Source: Actinobaculum sp. 313
GTDB taxonomy: Bacteria; Actinomycetota; Actinomycetes; Actinomycetales; Actinomycetaceae
Assembly (NCBI RefSeq): GCF_003073475.1
Contig: NZ_CP029033.1
Location: 1,798,001-1,862,000, forward strand
Direction of reading: 5' to 3'
Length of the DNA stretch: 64,000 nt
Positions 1 to 7,863 of this stretch are shown piece after piece; the first letter of the stretch is position 1; every line of letters begins with the position of its first letter. The position numbers were made by a program, and so were the translations under genes. Below the pieces are notes generated by a model. The model was not told the origin of the DNA and did not search any database. It was given only the letters and a program-made list of their open reading frames with translations.

Positions 1-910
1 GGGCCTGGGTGAAAGCGGAACGCAGACGCTCCGCACTGACATGGGTGTAACGCTGAGTGGTGGAAAGCGAGGCGTGCCCGAGGATTTCCTGCACGGTACG
101 CAGGTCGGAACCGCCTTCCAGCAGGTGGGTCGCAGCTGAGTGGCGCAAGTCGTGTGGCGAGATGTCCGGCACTCCTGCCTCCGCGGCCAGGCGATGAACA
201 ATGTGCCGCAGCGTACGCGGGTCAAGGCGTTTGCCATGCACGCCCAGGAACAGTGCCTTCGTCGGTTCTTTCAAGAAACTCGCCCTCACCTCAAGATAAG
301 AGCTGATCGCCCGCATGGCGGGAACACCGTAGGGCACAACGCGTTCCTTGTTTCCCTTTCCGACCACTCGTACCGTCGAATCCGCACCCAGGGAGTCGAC
401 ATCCAGCGAGCACAACTCGCTGATACGCAACCCGGAGGCGTAGAGCAGTTCCAGGGCGGCGGCGTCGCGAAGATGTTCCGGTGTGCCATCGAGGGAACGA
501 TCATGCACGTAGCTCATGAGTTCTCGTGCTTGCTGCTGCGTTAGCACATGGGGCAATTCACTGTCGGCACGCGGAGCCTTCAGGCGCCCTGCCGCGTCTA
601 CACGCGTATAGCCGCATCGATGCAACCAGGAGCTGAAAGTACGGATTGAGGCCGAGTGCCGTGCCAAGGATGAGCGCGCCTGGCCGGAGGCCTGCAACTG
701 GGCAAGCCATGCCCTGACGTCAGCCAACTCCAACTGCGAAAGGTCGAGGGGATCGGCGGGATCGACTCCCGCCAGGTCGGCCACGAACTCCAGAAGAGAC
801 CGCGCCTCGTACACATAGGCGGCAATCGTATGTTCCGAGAGTCCGCGACGCAGGCGCAGTTCGCCGGCATACTCGTCAAGCACGCCGTCGATCAGAATCC
901 CTGTCGCCAT
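1..910 (-). CDS. xerC: Tyrosine recombinase XerC (3' end outside window)
   Basis: Site-specific tyrosine recombinase that, with XerD, resolves chromosome dimers at dif. Translation from the ATG at 908-910 runs in frame to the window edge (about 303 codons). The N-terminal SAM-like core-binding domain fills roughly the first 100 residues. The catalytic set is visible: Arg in SGLRISELC (about residue 160), His/Arg in SPHDLRHSAATHLL, His in GHASLSTTQRYTH and the nucleophile Tyr in the same motif near residue 287. Only the last few residues and stop lie beyond base 1. It sits upstream of dprA in the xerC-dprA-comM-yraN order known from mycobacteria and other actinobacteria. The partner xerD is also in this window. 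Confidence 0.95.
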   Translation of the reverse strand, partial: MATGILIDGVLDEYAGELRLRRGLSEHTIAAYVYEARSLLEFVADLAGVDPADPLDLSQLELADVRAWLAQLQASGQARSSLARHSASIRTFSSWLHRCGYTRVDAAGRLKAPRADSELPHVLTQQQARELMSYVHDRSLDGTPEHLRDAAALELLYASGLRISELCSLDVDSLGADSTVRVVGKGNKERVVPYGVPAMRAISSYLEVRASFLKEPTKALFLGVHGKRLDPRTLRHIVHRLAAEAGVPDISPHDLRHSAATHLLEGGSDLRTVQEILGHASLSTTQRYTHVSAERLRSAFTQA

Positions 911-1013
911 GCCTCCAGCCTAAGCCAGGCTGGTTCACGCCTTCACGCTCGCCACACCGGGGCATCGTCAAACCGCGGTACCGGGGGCATACTCCTCACA
1001 CCGGCGCATTATC

Positions 1014-1165
1014 AAATCCACCGCACCGTAGCAGCATCAAGCCACACCACCGCAACACCATCAAACCCGCCATACCGGGGTCAAACTCCCCACGCGGGCA
1101 CACCATTAAATCCACCGCACCGTAGCAGCATCAAGCCACACCACCGCAACACCATCAAACCCGCC
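1014..1165. repeat. 58-bp perfect direct repeat in xerC-dprA gap
   Basis: The 350-base gap between xerC and dprA (911-1260) has no convincing gene. It holds a 58-base sequence at 1014-1071 that recurs without mismatch at 1108-1165, start to start 94 bases. Shorter CACACC/CATCAAACC-like pieces recur around it (960-1180). There are only two long copies and no unique spacers of regular length, so it is not a CRISPR array. Confidence 0.85.
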
Positions 1166-1260
1166 CTGCCGCAGCACAGCCGACGCCCCTACAGATTGCG
1201 CTGGAATCAGACTTCTTCCACCGCCTCACCACCGGCGTGGTTCACGTACCGAGGCATCAC

Positions 1261-2508
1261 TCAACGCGTTGGCCGCGCCAAACGCCAGAGACCGTCGACG
1301 TTCTCAGCCACGCCAGCGACTTCCAGCATGCCCAGTCCGCGCAAAGTTTCACCTATTGCCAGGCCTGCCGTCGTCGCTATGCTCTCAACACCACAAGCTC
1401 TCTTCACCGGCAAGGCATCGCGCACCCGCACCGCAAGCGGGTCACCGGCCATGGCATCGTCAACCCGTTGCCCGTTGGCCGCTTGCCGCCTGTCCGATGC
1501 CGTACTTTTCGCCCCTCGGGCAAGCTTCTGGACACCAAACAAACCTCCCACCAGCTCAAGAATCTCCTCCACGTTCGTCACGCAGGTCGCGCCCGCGCGC
1601 AGCAGGCGGTGGCATCCTGCCGAGTGCACAGAGGTCACCGGGCCGGGAACAGCCCCAAGCGGCCTGCCGATTTCCAGTGCGTGATGCGCCGTCGACAGCG
1701 CTCCGGAACGATGCGGCGCCTCCACGACGACGCATCCGCTCGCCAGAGCTGCAATGATCCGGTTACGGGCAAGGAATCGATGCCGTAAGGGTGAGGCTCC
1801 GGGAGGAGATTCTGATACAAACAATCCTCCGGCGGCGAGCACCTGGCGGAACAGTCCGGCGTTCGCCGCGGGATATGGCCGATCAACGCCGTTAGCCATG
1901 ACGATGATCGTATCCCCGCCGGCCGCGAGCGCTCCCCCGTGAGCGGCGGCGTCGATCCCGAATGCGCCGCCGGACACCACGCCTATTCCACGCTCTGCCA
2001 GTTCGAAGGCCAAATTACGAGCGAGGGACAACCCGTAGTCGGTCGCATCCCGTGACCCGACAATAGCCACACCGGTGCCAGCGAGAAGATTCACGTTCCC
2101 CTGGCACCACAGCCCTAGGGGGCGAACCGCATCAAGATCATCGAGTTGCTGCGGCCACAACGGGTCACCCGGCATCACGAAAGCCCCCAGCGCGGCGATC
2201 CGATCAGCATCATGATCGAAGGCCGCATCGTCAAGGCGGTGACTCCATCGACCCACCGCCTGCTGCAGCCGCGCATCGCAGGGTTGGCCCTTCCCCACCA
2301 CTTCGCGCAACCAGTCGAGGGCGGCCGCATAGCCCAGATTCGAGGTGAGTGCAACGGCTGCGGCATCTTCTCCCTCCGCTATACGGGTCCACGCCATTGC
2401 GGCCCGACGCTCGCGGGAAACCGCGGTAGCCTGCCCCGCCTCATACTGCCCCGCTTCAGACCGCTCCGCAGACTCATACTGCTCCGCAGAGTCCCTATGC
2501 CGCTCCAT
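1261..2508 (-). CDS. dprA: DNA-processing protein DprA
   Basis: DprA/Smf loads RecA on incoming single-stranded DNA during transformation. The Rossmann-like DNA-binding core is clear: GVAIVGSRDATDYG, then VVSGGAFGIDAAAH, then FLARNRIIAALASG and the conserved VEAPHRSGALSTAHHA. A C-terminal winged-helix region follows to residue 415. The ATG at 2508 is preceded by a strong GGGGAGGA site five bases upstream and overlaps the 3' end of comM by 14 bases; the first 36 residues are low-complexity (Arg/Glu/Ala) and could be skipped by an internal Met at MAWTRIAEGE. Probably co-transcribed with comM. Confidence 0.93.
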   Translation of the reverse strand: MERHRDSAEQYESAERSEAGQYEAGQATAVSRERRAAMAWTRIAEGEDAAAVALTSNLGYAAALDWLREVVGKGQPCDARLQQAVGRWSHRLDDAAFDHDADRIAALGAFVMPGDPLWPQQLDDLDAVRPLGLWCQGNVNLLAGTGVAIVGSRDATDYGLSLARNLAFELAERGIGVVSGGAFGIDAAAHGGALAAGGDTIIVMANGVDRPYPAANAGLFRQVLAAGGLFVSESPPGASPLRHRFLARNRIIAALASGCVVVEAPHRSGALSTAHHALEIGRPLGAVPGPVTSVHSAGCHRLLRAGATCVTNVEEILELVGGLFGVQKLARGAKSTASDRRQAANGQRVDDAMAGDPLAVRVRDALPVKRACGVESIATTAGLAIGETLRGLGMLEVAGVAENVDGLWRLARPTR

Positions 2509-4018
2509 AGAATCCTCCCCTTAAGCGATACGTGAACGCCTGGTGAAAGTCGCCTTGATCTGGCGAATCATGGCCTGCCAAGTCGGCAATGGTCCAGGCC
2601 AAACGGAAGACCTTGTCGACGGCGCGCATGGTAACCTCCCCTTGCGCGAGAGCCCGGTCCAGATCGCGCACCACAGCCTGCGGCACATCCACGTGACGCC
2701 GCAGCCACGTACCCGGAACCTGCGCGTTGCGTGTCCACGGAGTACCCGCCAGGCGCCTGCGCTGCCTCTCCCGCGCCCGGAGCACCCTCTCCGCCACCCG
2801 GGCGCTCGGTTCAGGCTCCCCCGCCATGGCCAGAGCTGCTCGCGAGGGCCGATGCAGTACAACATTCAGGTCAAAGCGATCCAATAGCGGTCCGCCGATC
2901 CGGCGGAAATAGTCGCGCCGTTCACGCACCGAGCATGTGCATTTGCCCGGCCCGTCCAAATACCTGCCACAGCGGCAAGGATTTGCCGCGCCAATGAGTT
3001 GAAAACTCGCCGGGAAAGAGACCGTGGCTCGGGCGCGGTGTATCTCCACGCGTCCAGACTCCATCGGTTGGCGAAGTGCCTGTAGGGCGTGGGTGGAGAA
3101 CTCCGGAAGTTCGTCGAGGAACAGCACGCCACGGTGCGCACGCGAAGCCGCTCCAGGGCGTGGTACGGACCCGCCACCCACCAGTGCAACCGCGCTGGCC
3201 GTATGGTGCGGCGCGGCAATGGGAGGCACGTGGCTGATTCTTCCGGTGAAATCGCCAGTCACCGATGCAATGGCGGCAACTTCCACCGCCTCATCGGTGC
3301 TCAGAGCCGGGAGAATACCCGGAAGGCGGCAGGCCAGCATCGACTTGCCAATTCCGGGCGCACCCGTCATCAGCAGATGGTGTCCGCCGGCCGCCGCAAC
3401 TTCCAGGGCCCGCCGCGCCTCCACTTGGCCGCGTACATCACATAAGTCAGGCAATGACTCGGTAGCGGCCTGGGATTCAGAGTATGGCACCGGCTCCTTG
3501 GGAATACCTGAACAGGTGACTCCGGCGGCAACAGCCAATTGGCTCAAATGCCAGACCTCCGTTGCTGGCACATGCGCCAGCTCAGCCTCCCCGCCGCTTC
3601 CCCACGGAACGATCATGCGCTGTGCCTGTTCTCGGTGTGCGGCCAGAGCCGCGGGAAGAACGCCGCGCACCCGCCGCACGGACCCATCCAGGCCCAGCTC
3701 ACCCAACAGATAGGTACCCGATTCGCTGGACCGTCCACCCATGGCGCCGAGAATCGCCACCGCGATCCCCAGGTCAAATCCTGTTCCAGTTTTCGGCGTG
3801 TCGGCGGGCGATAGGTTGACGGTCAGTCGTGCTGAAGGGAAGGTGATCCCCGATGCCGCAAACGCAGCTCGCAGGCGCTCCCGCGATTCGGACACTGCGG
3901 TATCCGGCAGCCCGACGATGGTGAACGATGGCAGCCCAGAAAGGATGGCCGCCTCAATCCGTACCGGATGCCCTTCCACCCCCACCACCGACATCGCCTG
4001 TGCCACGCCGATTATCAT
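2495..4018 (-). CDS. comM: YifB/ComM family Mg-chelatase-like AAA+ ATPase
   Basis: ComM/YifB is a hexameric helicase-like AAA+ protein linked to integration of transforming DNA. The N-terminal third is the Lon-protease-like fold (LSGLPSFTIVGLPDTAVSES; no claim of proteolysis). The ATPase domain has Walker A GAPGIGKSM, Walker B GVLFLDELPEF, sensor region FQLIGAANPCRCG and a C-terminal Mg-chelatase lid ending near residue 507. I chose the ATG at 4018 because it overlaps the yraN stop as ATGA and begins MIIGVAQAMSVVG, the usual family start; a longer frame to 4126 adds a non-homologous basic tail. Confidence 0.93.
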   Translation of the reverse strand: MIIGVAQAMSVVGVEGHPVRIEAAILSGLPSFTIVGLPDTAVSESRERLRAAFAASGITFPSARLTVNLSPADTPKTGTGFDLGIAVAILGAMGGRSSESGTYLLGELGLDGSVRRVRGVLPAALAAHREQAQRMIVPWGSGGEAELAHVPATEVWHLSQLAVAAGVTCSGIPKEPVPYSESQAATESLPDLCDVRGQVEARRALEVAAAGGHHLLMTGAPGIGKSMLACRLPGILPALSTDEAVEVAAIASVTGDFTGRISHVPPIAAPHHTASAVALVGGGSVPRPGAASRAHRGVLFLDELPEFSTHALQALRQPMESGRVEIHRARATVSFPASFQLIGAANPCRCGRYLDGPGKCTCSVRERRDYFRRIGGPLLDRFDLNVVLHRPSRAALAMAGEPEPSARVAERVLRARERQRRRLAGTPWTRNAQVPGTWLRRHVDVPQAVVRDLDRALAQGEVTMRAVDKVFRLAWTIADLAGHDSPDQGDFHQAFTYRLRGGFYGAA

Positions 4019-4497
4019 GCGATGTCCTCGATATGAGTGAGAGTCCATGTGCCCTCGCGGTGAACGGTGATTGCGACCAGATCCACGGCGAGATGCGGCG
4101 CATGGATCTGCTGGTCGGCAATCCACTGCACCAGCAACCGCCGCAAACGCGCGAGCTTTTCCCGCGATATCGCCTCAACTGCCGACACGCGGGAACCTGC
4201 GTGCCGTGTTTTCACCTCCACAGCGACGACGGCGTGGCGCTGCGGATCGGTACACACGAGATCGAGTTCGCCACTGCGGCAGCGCCAATTCCTACCATGA
4301 ACCGTCCAGCCACGAGCGGCCAGCTCATTCGCGGCAATGGATTCACCCCACTGCCCCAGTTCGCGCGGCGTGAGCCTCTCAACCGACGCCGTCGCAGTCG
4401 GATCCCTCAGAGAACCATCATCGGCACGCTCCGAGGAACTGCGCGCCGATTCTGTTAATGACATCCCATATGATTCACTGCTCATGAGACAAGCCAA
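4015..4497 (-). CDS. YraN family (UPF0102) endonuclease-like protein
   Basis: UPF0102/YraN proteins have a restriction-endonuclease-like fold. The core starts at about residue 46 (GQWGESIAANELAARGW) and carries the family pattern RNWRCRSGELDLVCTD followed by VVAVEVKTRH, i.e. the E-x-D...E-x-K nuclease-like residues. The first 40 residues are Ser/Ala-rich and not part of the fold; the true start may be an internal Met (for example MSSESYG or MSLTES). It overlaps comM by ATGA, as in other actinobacteria where this gene precedes the Mg-chelatase-like gene. Confidence 0.9.
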   Translation of the reverse strand: MACLMSSESYGMSLTESARSSSERADDGSLRDPTATASVERLTPRELGQWGESIAANELAARGWTVHGRNWRCRSGELDLVCTDPQRHAVVAVEVKTRHAGSRVSAVEAISREKLARLRRLLVQWIADQQIHAPHLAVDLVAITVHREGTWTLTHIEDIA

Positions 4498-4668
4498 GCG
4501 TGCATGGTCCTGTATCTCTACGCCGGTGGCTATCCTGGGATAGTTAGCTCATTTCGTTCCCTGTGGAGATCTCGCTCGCAGCACACGCGTAGACGAAAGC
4601 TTGACGTCAGTATCGCGCTTGACACCAGTCTCCTGGTTGAGGCTGATCGCGCGAGAACGGAACAATGA

Positions 4669-4812
4669 ACACATCACCGCCCCAAAACATTGATGCACAT
4701 GGACCAAATCATCACCATGGAACACGGCAGGATACGCGAAACCGGCACCTTCAACGAACTCGTCACAACCGATGGACCATTCGCACGCCTCGTCAAAGAC
4801 TCCCGCGAATAA
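4669..4812 (+). pseudogene. C-terminal fragment of an ABC exporter ATPase
   Basis: Plus-strand codons 4669-4812 read HRPKTLMHMDQIITMEHGRI then RETGTFNELVTTDGPFARLV and stop at TAA 4810. This is the H-loop to C-terminus of an ABC exporter nucleotide-binding domain (family pattern: AHRL.T....D.I.vm..G.i.E.G...eL....g.f..L). A TGA at 4666-4668 closes the frame upstream and no Walker or signature motif is found, so it is a relic of a lost exporter. The rest of the yraN-DUF2469 gap (4498-4668 and 4813-4975) shows only C-rich, weakly repetitive sequence. A minus-strand ORF across the same place is its antisense shadow. Confidence 0.75.
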
Positions 4813-4975
4813 CCAACACCCAGACGCCTTATCGGGCCAGTTGAGATCTAGGCCCACCTGCCCTCTCGGAGTCGCCGCCCCGATTGCCTTCCCGGTCCAG
4901 TCACCATCTCGGCCCGGTTAGGCTCGCGGCCAAGTCACCGTTCGGGCTGGAGTTACCCTCTTAGCCCGGTTGCCC

Positions 4976-5290
4976 CTACTCCGGCAAGTCGAGTTCGCGG
5001 GTGATGTCCTGCTTGTTGAGCTCTTCGACATTCACATCCTTAAAGGTGACCACCCGCACCGAGCGCACGAAACGCGAGGTGCGGTAGATATCCCACACCC
5101 ACGCATCAGACAGATTGACTTCGAAAAACACGTCTCCTCCGGACGACGCACGGACCTTCACGTCGACGTCGTTGGCGAGGTAGAAGCGACGCTCCGTCTC
5201 CACTACGTACCGGAAGATCTTGACGACGTCGCGGTATTCGCGATAGAGGGCAAGCTCCTGTTCGGCTTCGTACCCTTCGATGTCACTCAT
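4976..5290 (-). CDS. DUF2469 domain-containing protein
   Basis: Small actinobacteria-specific protein of unknown function, highly conserved in sequence: ELALYREYRDVVKIFRYVVE, ETERRFYLANDVDV, FFEVNLSDAWVWDIYR and RVVTFKDVNVEELN match the family closely over nearly the whole 104 residues. In mycobacteria the same gene lies between yraN and rnhB. The ATG at 5290 overlaps the rnhB stop as ATGA, so the two are translationally coupled. No membrane segment or signal peptide. Confidence 0.93.
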   Translation of the reverse strand: MSDIEGYEAEQELALYREYRDVVKIFRYVVETERRFYLANDVDVKVRASSGGDVFFEVNLSDAWVWDIYRTSRFVRSVRVVTFKDVNVEELNKQDITRELDLPE

Positions 5291-6077
5291 TCATCCTCCT
5301 TGTGTGAAAGCTCCAATTGGGAAGGCTCTGGTTGTGAGACCGCTGGTTGTATGCGCCCCGCCTCAGAGGGTTCGAGGGGCGAGGGCTCCGATTGGGAAAG
5401 ACCTGGCAAACGCCACGATACGCGGTGTTGCGGCGAAGTGCCCAACTCCCGCAAAGCTGCGATATGCGCGGGCGAGGCGTAGCCCTTGTTTCTTGCCCAA
5501 TCGTAGCCTGGATGCTGCGTATCAAGCGTGACCATCAACGCGTCCCGCTCCACTTTCGCTGCCACCGAAGCCGCCGCGATCACAGCGCAAGACGCATCGC
5601 CCTTCACCTTGGTGAGGACGGGAAGGTCAGGCAGTAACGGCGCCGCATCGAAAAGGGGCGCATCCGTCCACCAATTCACATTGCCGTCAAGAAGCACGGC
5701 CAACGGCCTGTGCCCCGCCGCGATCAACGTCGAGAGCGCATTGGCAGCGGCATGGCGCAAGGCCGCCATGATTCCCTCGCGATCAACAACATCCGGACCA
5801 GCGTGCCCGACAGCAACATCCACCGCCCACTGCCTGCACAGCGGTGCGAGCCTGGTACGAGCTGCAGCGCTCAATTGCTTGGAGTCGCGCAGGCCGACGG
5901 GAAAGTCGTCTGAGGTACCTGAACCGATAAGTGCGATTCCCACGCTGACCGGTCCTGCCAACGCACCTCGACCAACCTCATCGACGCCCGCTACTAGTGC
6001 ATCTTCACCGGCACGTTCACGAACACGGGCCAGCAGCGCCAGCTCTTCCTCACGGGTCGGGGTGATAGGGATGCCAT
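5287..6077 (-). CDS. rnhB: Ribonuclease HII (frame broken near the start as read)
   Basis: RNase HII removes ribonucleotides from DNA and RNA primers. The conserved core is intact from VAGVDEVGRGALAGPVSVG through GLRDSKQLSAAAR, LLDGN, AVIAAASVAAKVERDALM and YDWARNKGYASPAH (Asp/Glu metal ligands present). The frame of this core has no ATG or GTG upstream: it opens at a TAG and offers only ATC (6072) or CTG. The ATG at 6077 is in another frame; one more C in the C4 run at 6059-6062 would join it, giving MASLSPPTREEELALL and a 263-aa protein. Against this, the AAAAGGAG motif abuts that ATG, whereas it is five bases from ATC 6072. The C-terminal tail repeats Ser-Gln-x-Glu-Pro-Ser. Confidence 0.85.
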
Positions 6078-6153
6078 CTCCTTTTGCTCTAGTGGTTATG
6101 CTCTACTGGTCCGCAACCGCCTATTTGACACCGTCGGTTACCTGACTGAGTTG

Positions 6154-7176
6154 TTAGTTATCAGGGACCTGCGCAAAGACGTCGGAGGCATCTTCCAACC
6201 CTCCCGCATGGGAGAAAGGATAGAAAACCGCCCACACTCTGCCCACAACGTTATCAACCGGAACGAAACCATCACCCGTCTGACTCTGGTGTGCCCGCGA
6301 GTCGCGCGAGTTGGAACGATTATCGCCCATGACCCATAACTCGCCCTCCGGAACGGTCACCTTGAACTCCTGCAACGAAGGCGCCATGCCCTCATCCAGA
6401 TAGGTCTCCTCGATCTCCACACCGTTGACCATGAGATTGCCATCGGCACTGCAACAGCTCACCGTGTCGCCGCCCACACCAATAACTCGTTTGACCAGGT
6501 GCTGGCCCGCGTCGCCGGGAAGCAGGCCGACCGCTTGGAGGGTACGCGACCCCCAGCGCTGCCAGGCTGGTCTAGTGTCTTCGGTCTTGTCGAGCCATCC
6601 CCCAGGATCAACGAATACGACGACATCGCCCCGGTGAATGTCCTCCTCGTCCGTCGCCATCCGGTTGACTACGATCCGGTCGCCGGTCATCAGAGTTGTT
6701 TCCATGGAGCTGGAGGGCACGTAGAAAGCCTGCAGAAAGAACGTCTTAATTACGACGGAAAGCAGCAGGGCCGCCGCAACGATTGCGACGAACTCGATAA
6801 GTGAGCGGGTACGAGACGATTTCTTCTCGGCCGTTGTCTCAGCTTCCTCGTCGCGGATATCCTCCGGATCCCGCGCTGCGGAATCCTTGGACTCTTCAGA
6901 GGACGTGCGTGCCCGCGTCTCCGCCCTCTCGGCCGCTGCTTCACCTGTACCGCCTTTGCGTTGGGCGTTGCCTCCTTTGGGCGGGAACGACGGAGGCATT
7001 TGCTCCGCTACCCGCTCCAGAGCGGCCGCCTCCTCTAGGCCCTCTGACTGGGCCAGCTGCGAATCACGGGCAACAGGAGAATCGCTGGCAGCATTACCTG
7101 CCGCCAGTCTTTGGGAACCGGGGACGTTCCTTGCGTCCTCGGCGTCCGCCTGACCGGCGTCGTGATCTGCCGCCAT
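6154..7176 (-). CDS. lepB: Signal peptidase I
   Basis: Membrane serine protease (S26) that removes signal peptides of Sec/Tat exports. A single transmembrane segment at about residues 125-150 (SLIEFVAIVAAALLLSVVIK) is followed by the catalytic Ser in YVPSSSMETTL and the catalytic Lys in LVKRVIGVGGD; VMGDNRSNSRDSR is the box D/E signature. The first 120 residues are a charged Ala/Glu/Arg-rich cytoplasmic extension, longer than usual. ATG 7176 has AAGGAG five bases upstream. The C-terminal motif WAVFYPFSHAG is typical of actinobacterial LepB. It precedes rnhB, with a 76-base gap. Confidence 0.95.
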   Translation of the reverse strand: MAADHDAGQADAEDARNVPGSQRLAAGNAASDSPVARDSQLAQSEGLEEAAALERVAEQMPPSFPPKGGNAQRKGGTGEAAAERAETRARTSSEESKDSAARDPEDIRDEEAETTAEKKSSRTRSLIEFVAIVAAALLLSVVIKTFFLQAFYVPSSSMETTLMTGDRIVVNRMATDEEDIHRGDVVVFVDPGGWLDKTEDTRPAWQRWGSRTLQAVGLLPGDAGQHLVKRVIGVGGDTVSCCSADGNLMVNGVEIEETYLDEGMAPSLQEFKVTVPEGELWVMGDNRSNSRDSRAHQSQTGDGFVPVDNVVGRVWAVFYPFSHAGGLEDASDVFAQVPDN

Positions 7177-7258
7177 TCCTGCTCCTTGCTGCGGCCCGCC
7201 TGCTTATGTGCGGGCACTCGTTGTCTCATCGGGTTAGCACCCGCCTAGAATGTTAGCC

Positions 7259-7293
7259 AAAAAGTCAGGCCCGCCGCGATTGCGACGGGCCTG
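7259..7293 (-). terminator. Intrinsic terminator after rplS
   Basis: On the minus strand, an imperfect stem (CAGGCCCG...CGGGCCTG, 7266-7293, with an inner CGC/GCG extension) is followed by a run of five T (plus-strand A 7259-7263). It lies 83 bases past the rplS stop and separates rplS from lepB. Confidence 0.75.
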
Positions 7294-7375
7294 TTAGGAA
7301 TATTGACCAGAATGTGATCGATGCCAGGCTCAATGCCAAGCCTTACTCTGATCGCCGCATTCCGGCTGAAGAAGT

Positions 7376-7726
7376 TCAGTTCTCTTCGCGGCGTTCCTTT
7401 ACCTTTGCGGCCTTACCGTGACGCTCGCGCAGGTAGTACAGCTTCGCACGCCGAACATCACCGCGGGTGACGACCTCAATGGACTCAATGGACGGTGAAT
7501 GGACCGGGAACGTCCTCTCCACACCGCAACCAAAGGAGACCTTACGCACGGTGAACGCCTGCCGGATGCCAGAACCGTTGCGAGCGAGCACAACACCCTG
7601 GAATGCCTGCGTACGCGTGCGATTGCCTTCGACGACTCGCACGTTGACACGGACGGTGTCGCCTGCCCGGAACTCGGGAACGTCGTCGCGAAGCAGCGGA
7701 GCCTCGACGAAATCGAGAGTTTGCAT
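7376..7726 (-). CDS. rplS: 50S ribosomal protein L19
   Basis: Large-subunit protein at the 30S-50S interface. The 116-aa product starts [19 protein letters not shown] and carries the invariant [31 protein letters not shown] and [23 protein letters not shown] 7726 is chosen over the longer frame to 7861 because AGGAAGAG lies six bases upstream and all homology starts here. A promoter of its own lies at 7835-7863, giving a leader of about 100 bases that contains a small GGCGG-GAAA-CCGCC hairpin; whether this is an autoregulatory leader is unknown. Confidence 0.97.
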   Translation of the reverse strand: MQTLDFVEAPLLRDDVPEFRAGDTVRVNVRVVEGNRTRTQAFQGVVLARNGSGIRQAFTVRKVSFGCGVERTFPVHSPSIESIEVVTRGDVRRAKLYYLRERHGKAAKVKERREEN

Positions 7727-7834
7727 TGTATTCTCTTCCTTCCGCCCGTGCGCGCAGGTCACAAGCGTAATCGGGGCGGTTTCCCGCCGACCAATTGAAA
7801 CTCGCCGGTACGCGGCCCCCTGCGGCAGGCTCTG

Positions 7835-7863
7835 CGTATTGTGACAGCGAGAAAGCCTCACAA
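7835..7863 (-). promoter_or_regulatory. Promoter of rplS
   Basis: Minus strand TTGTGA (-35, 7863-7858), 17-base spacer, AATACG (-10, 7840-7835). It overlaps the last bases of the trmD fusion gene and implies rplS is transcribed separately from trmD. Confidence 0.5.

Noticed and set aside
1014-1165. Possible CRISPR array
   Set aside because: Only two long copies, no regular unique spacers and no cas genes nearby.
4549-4857. 102-aa minus-strand gene
   Set aside because: Antisense of the ABC exporter fragment on the plus strand; no homology in its own frame.
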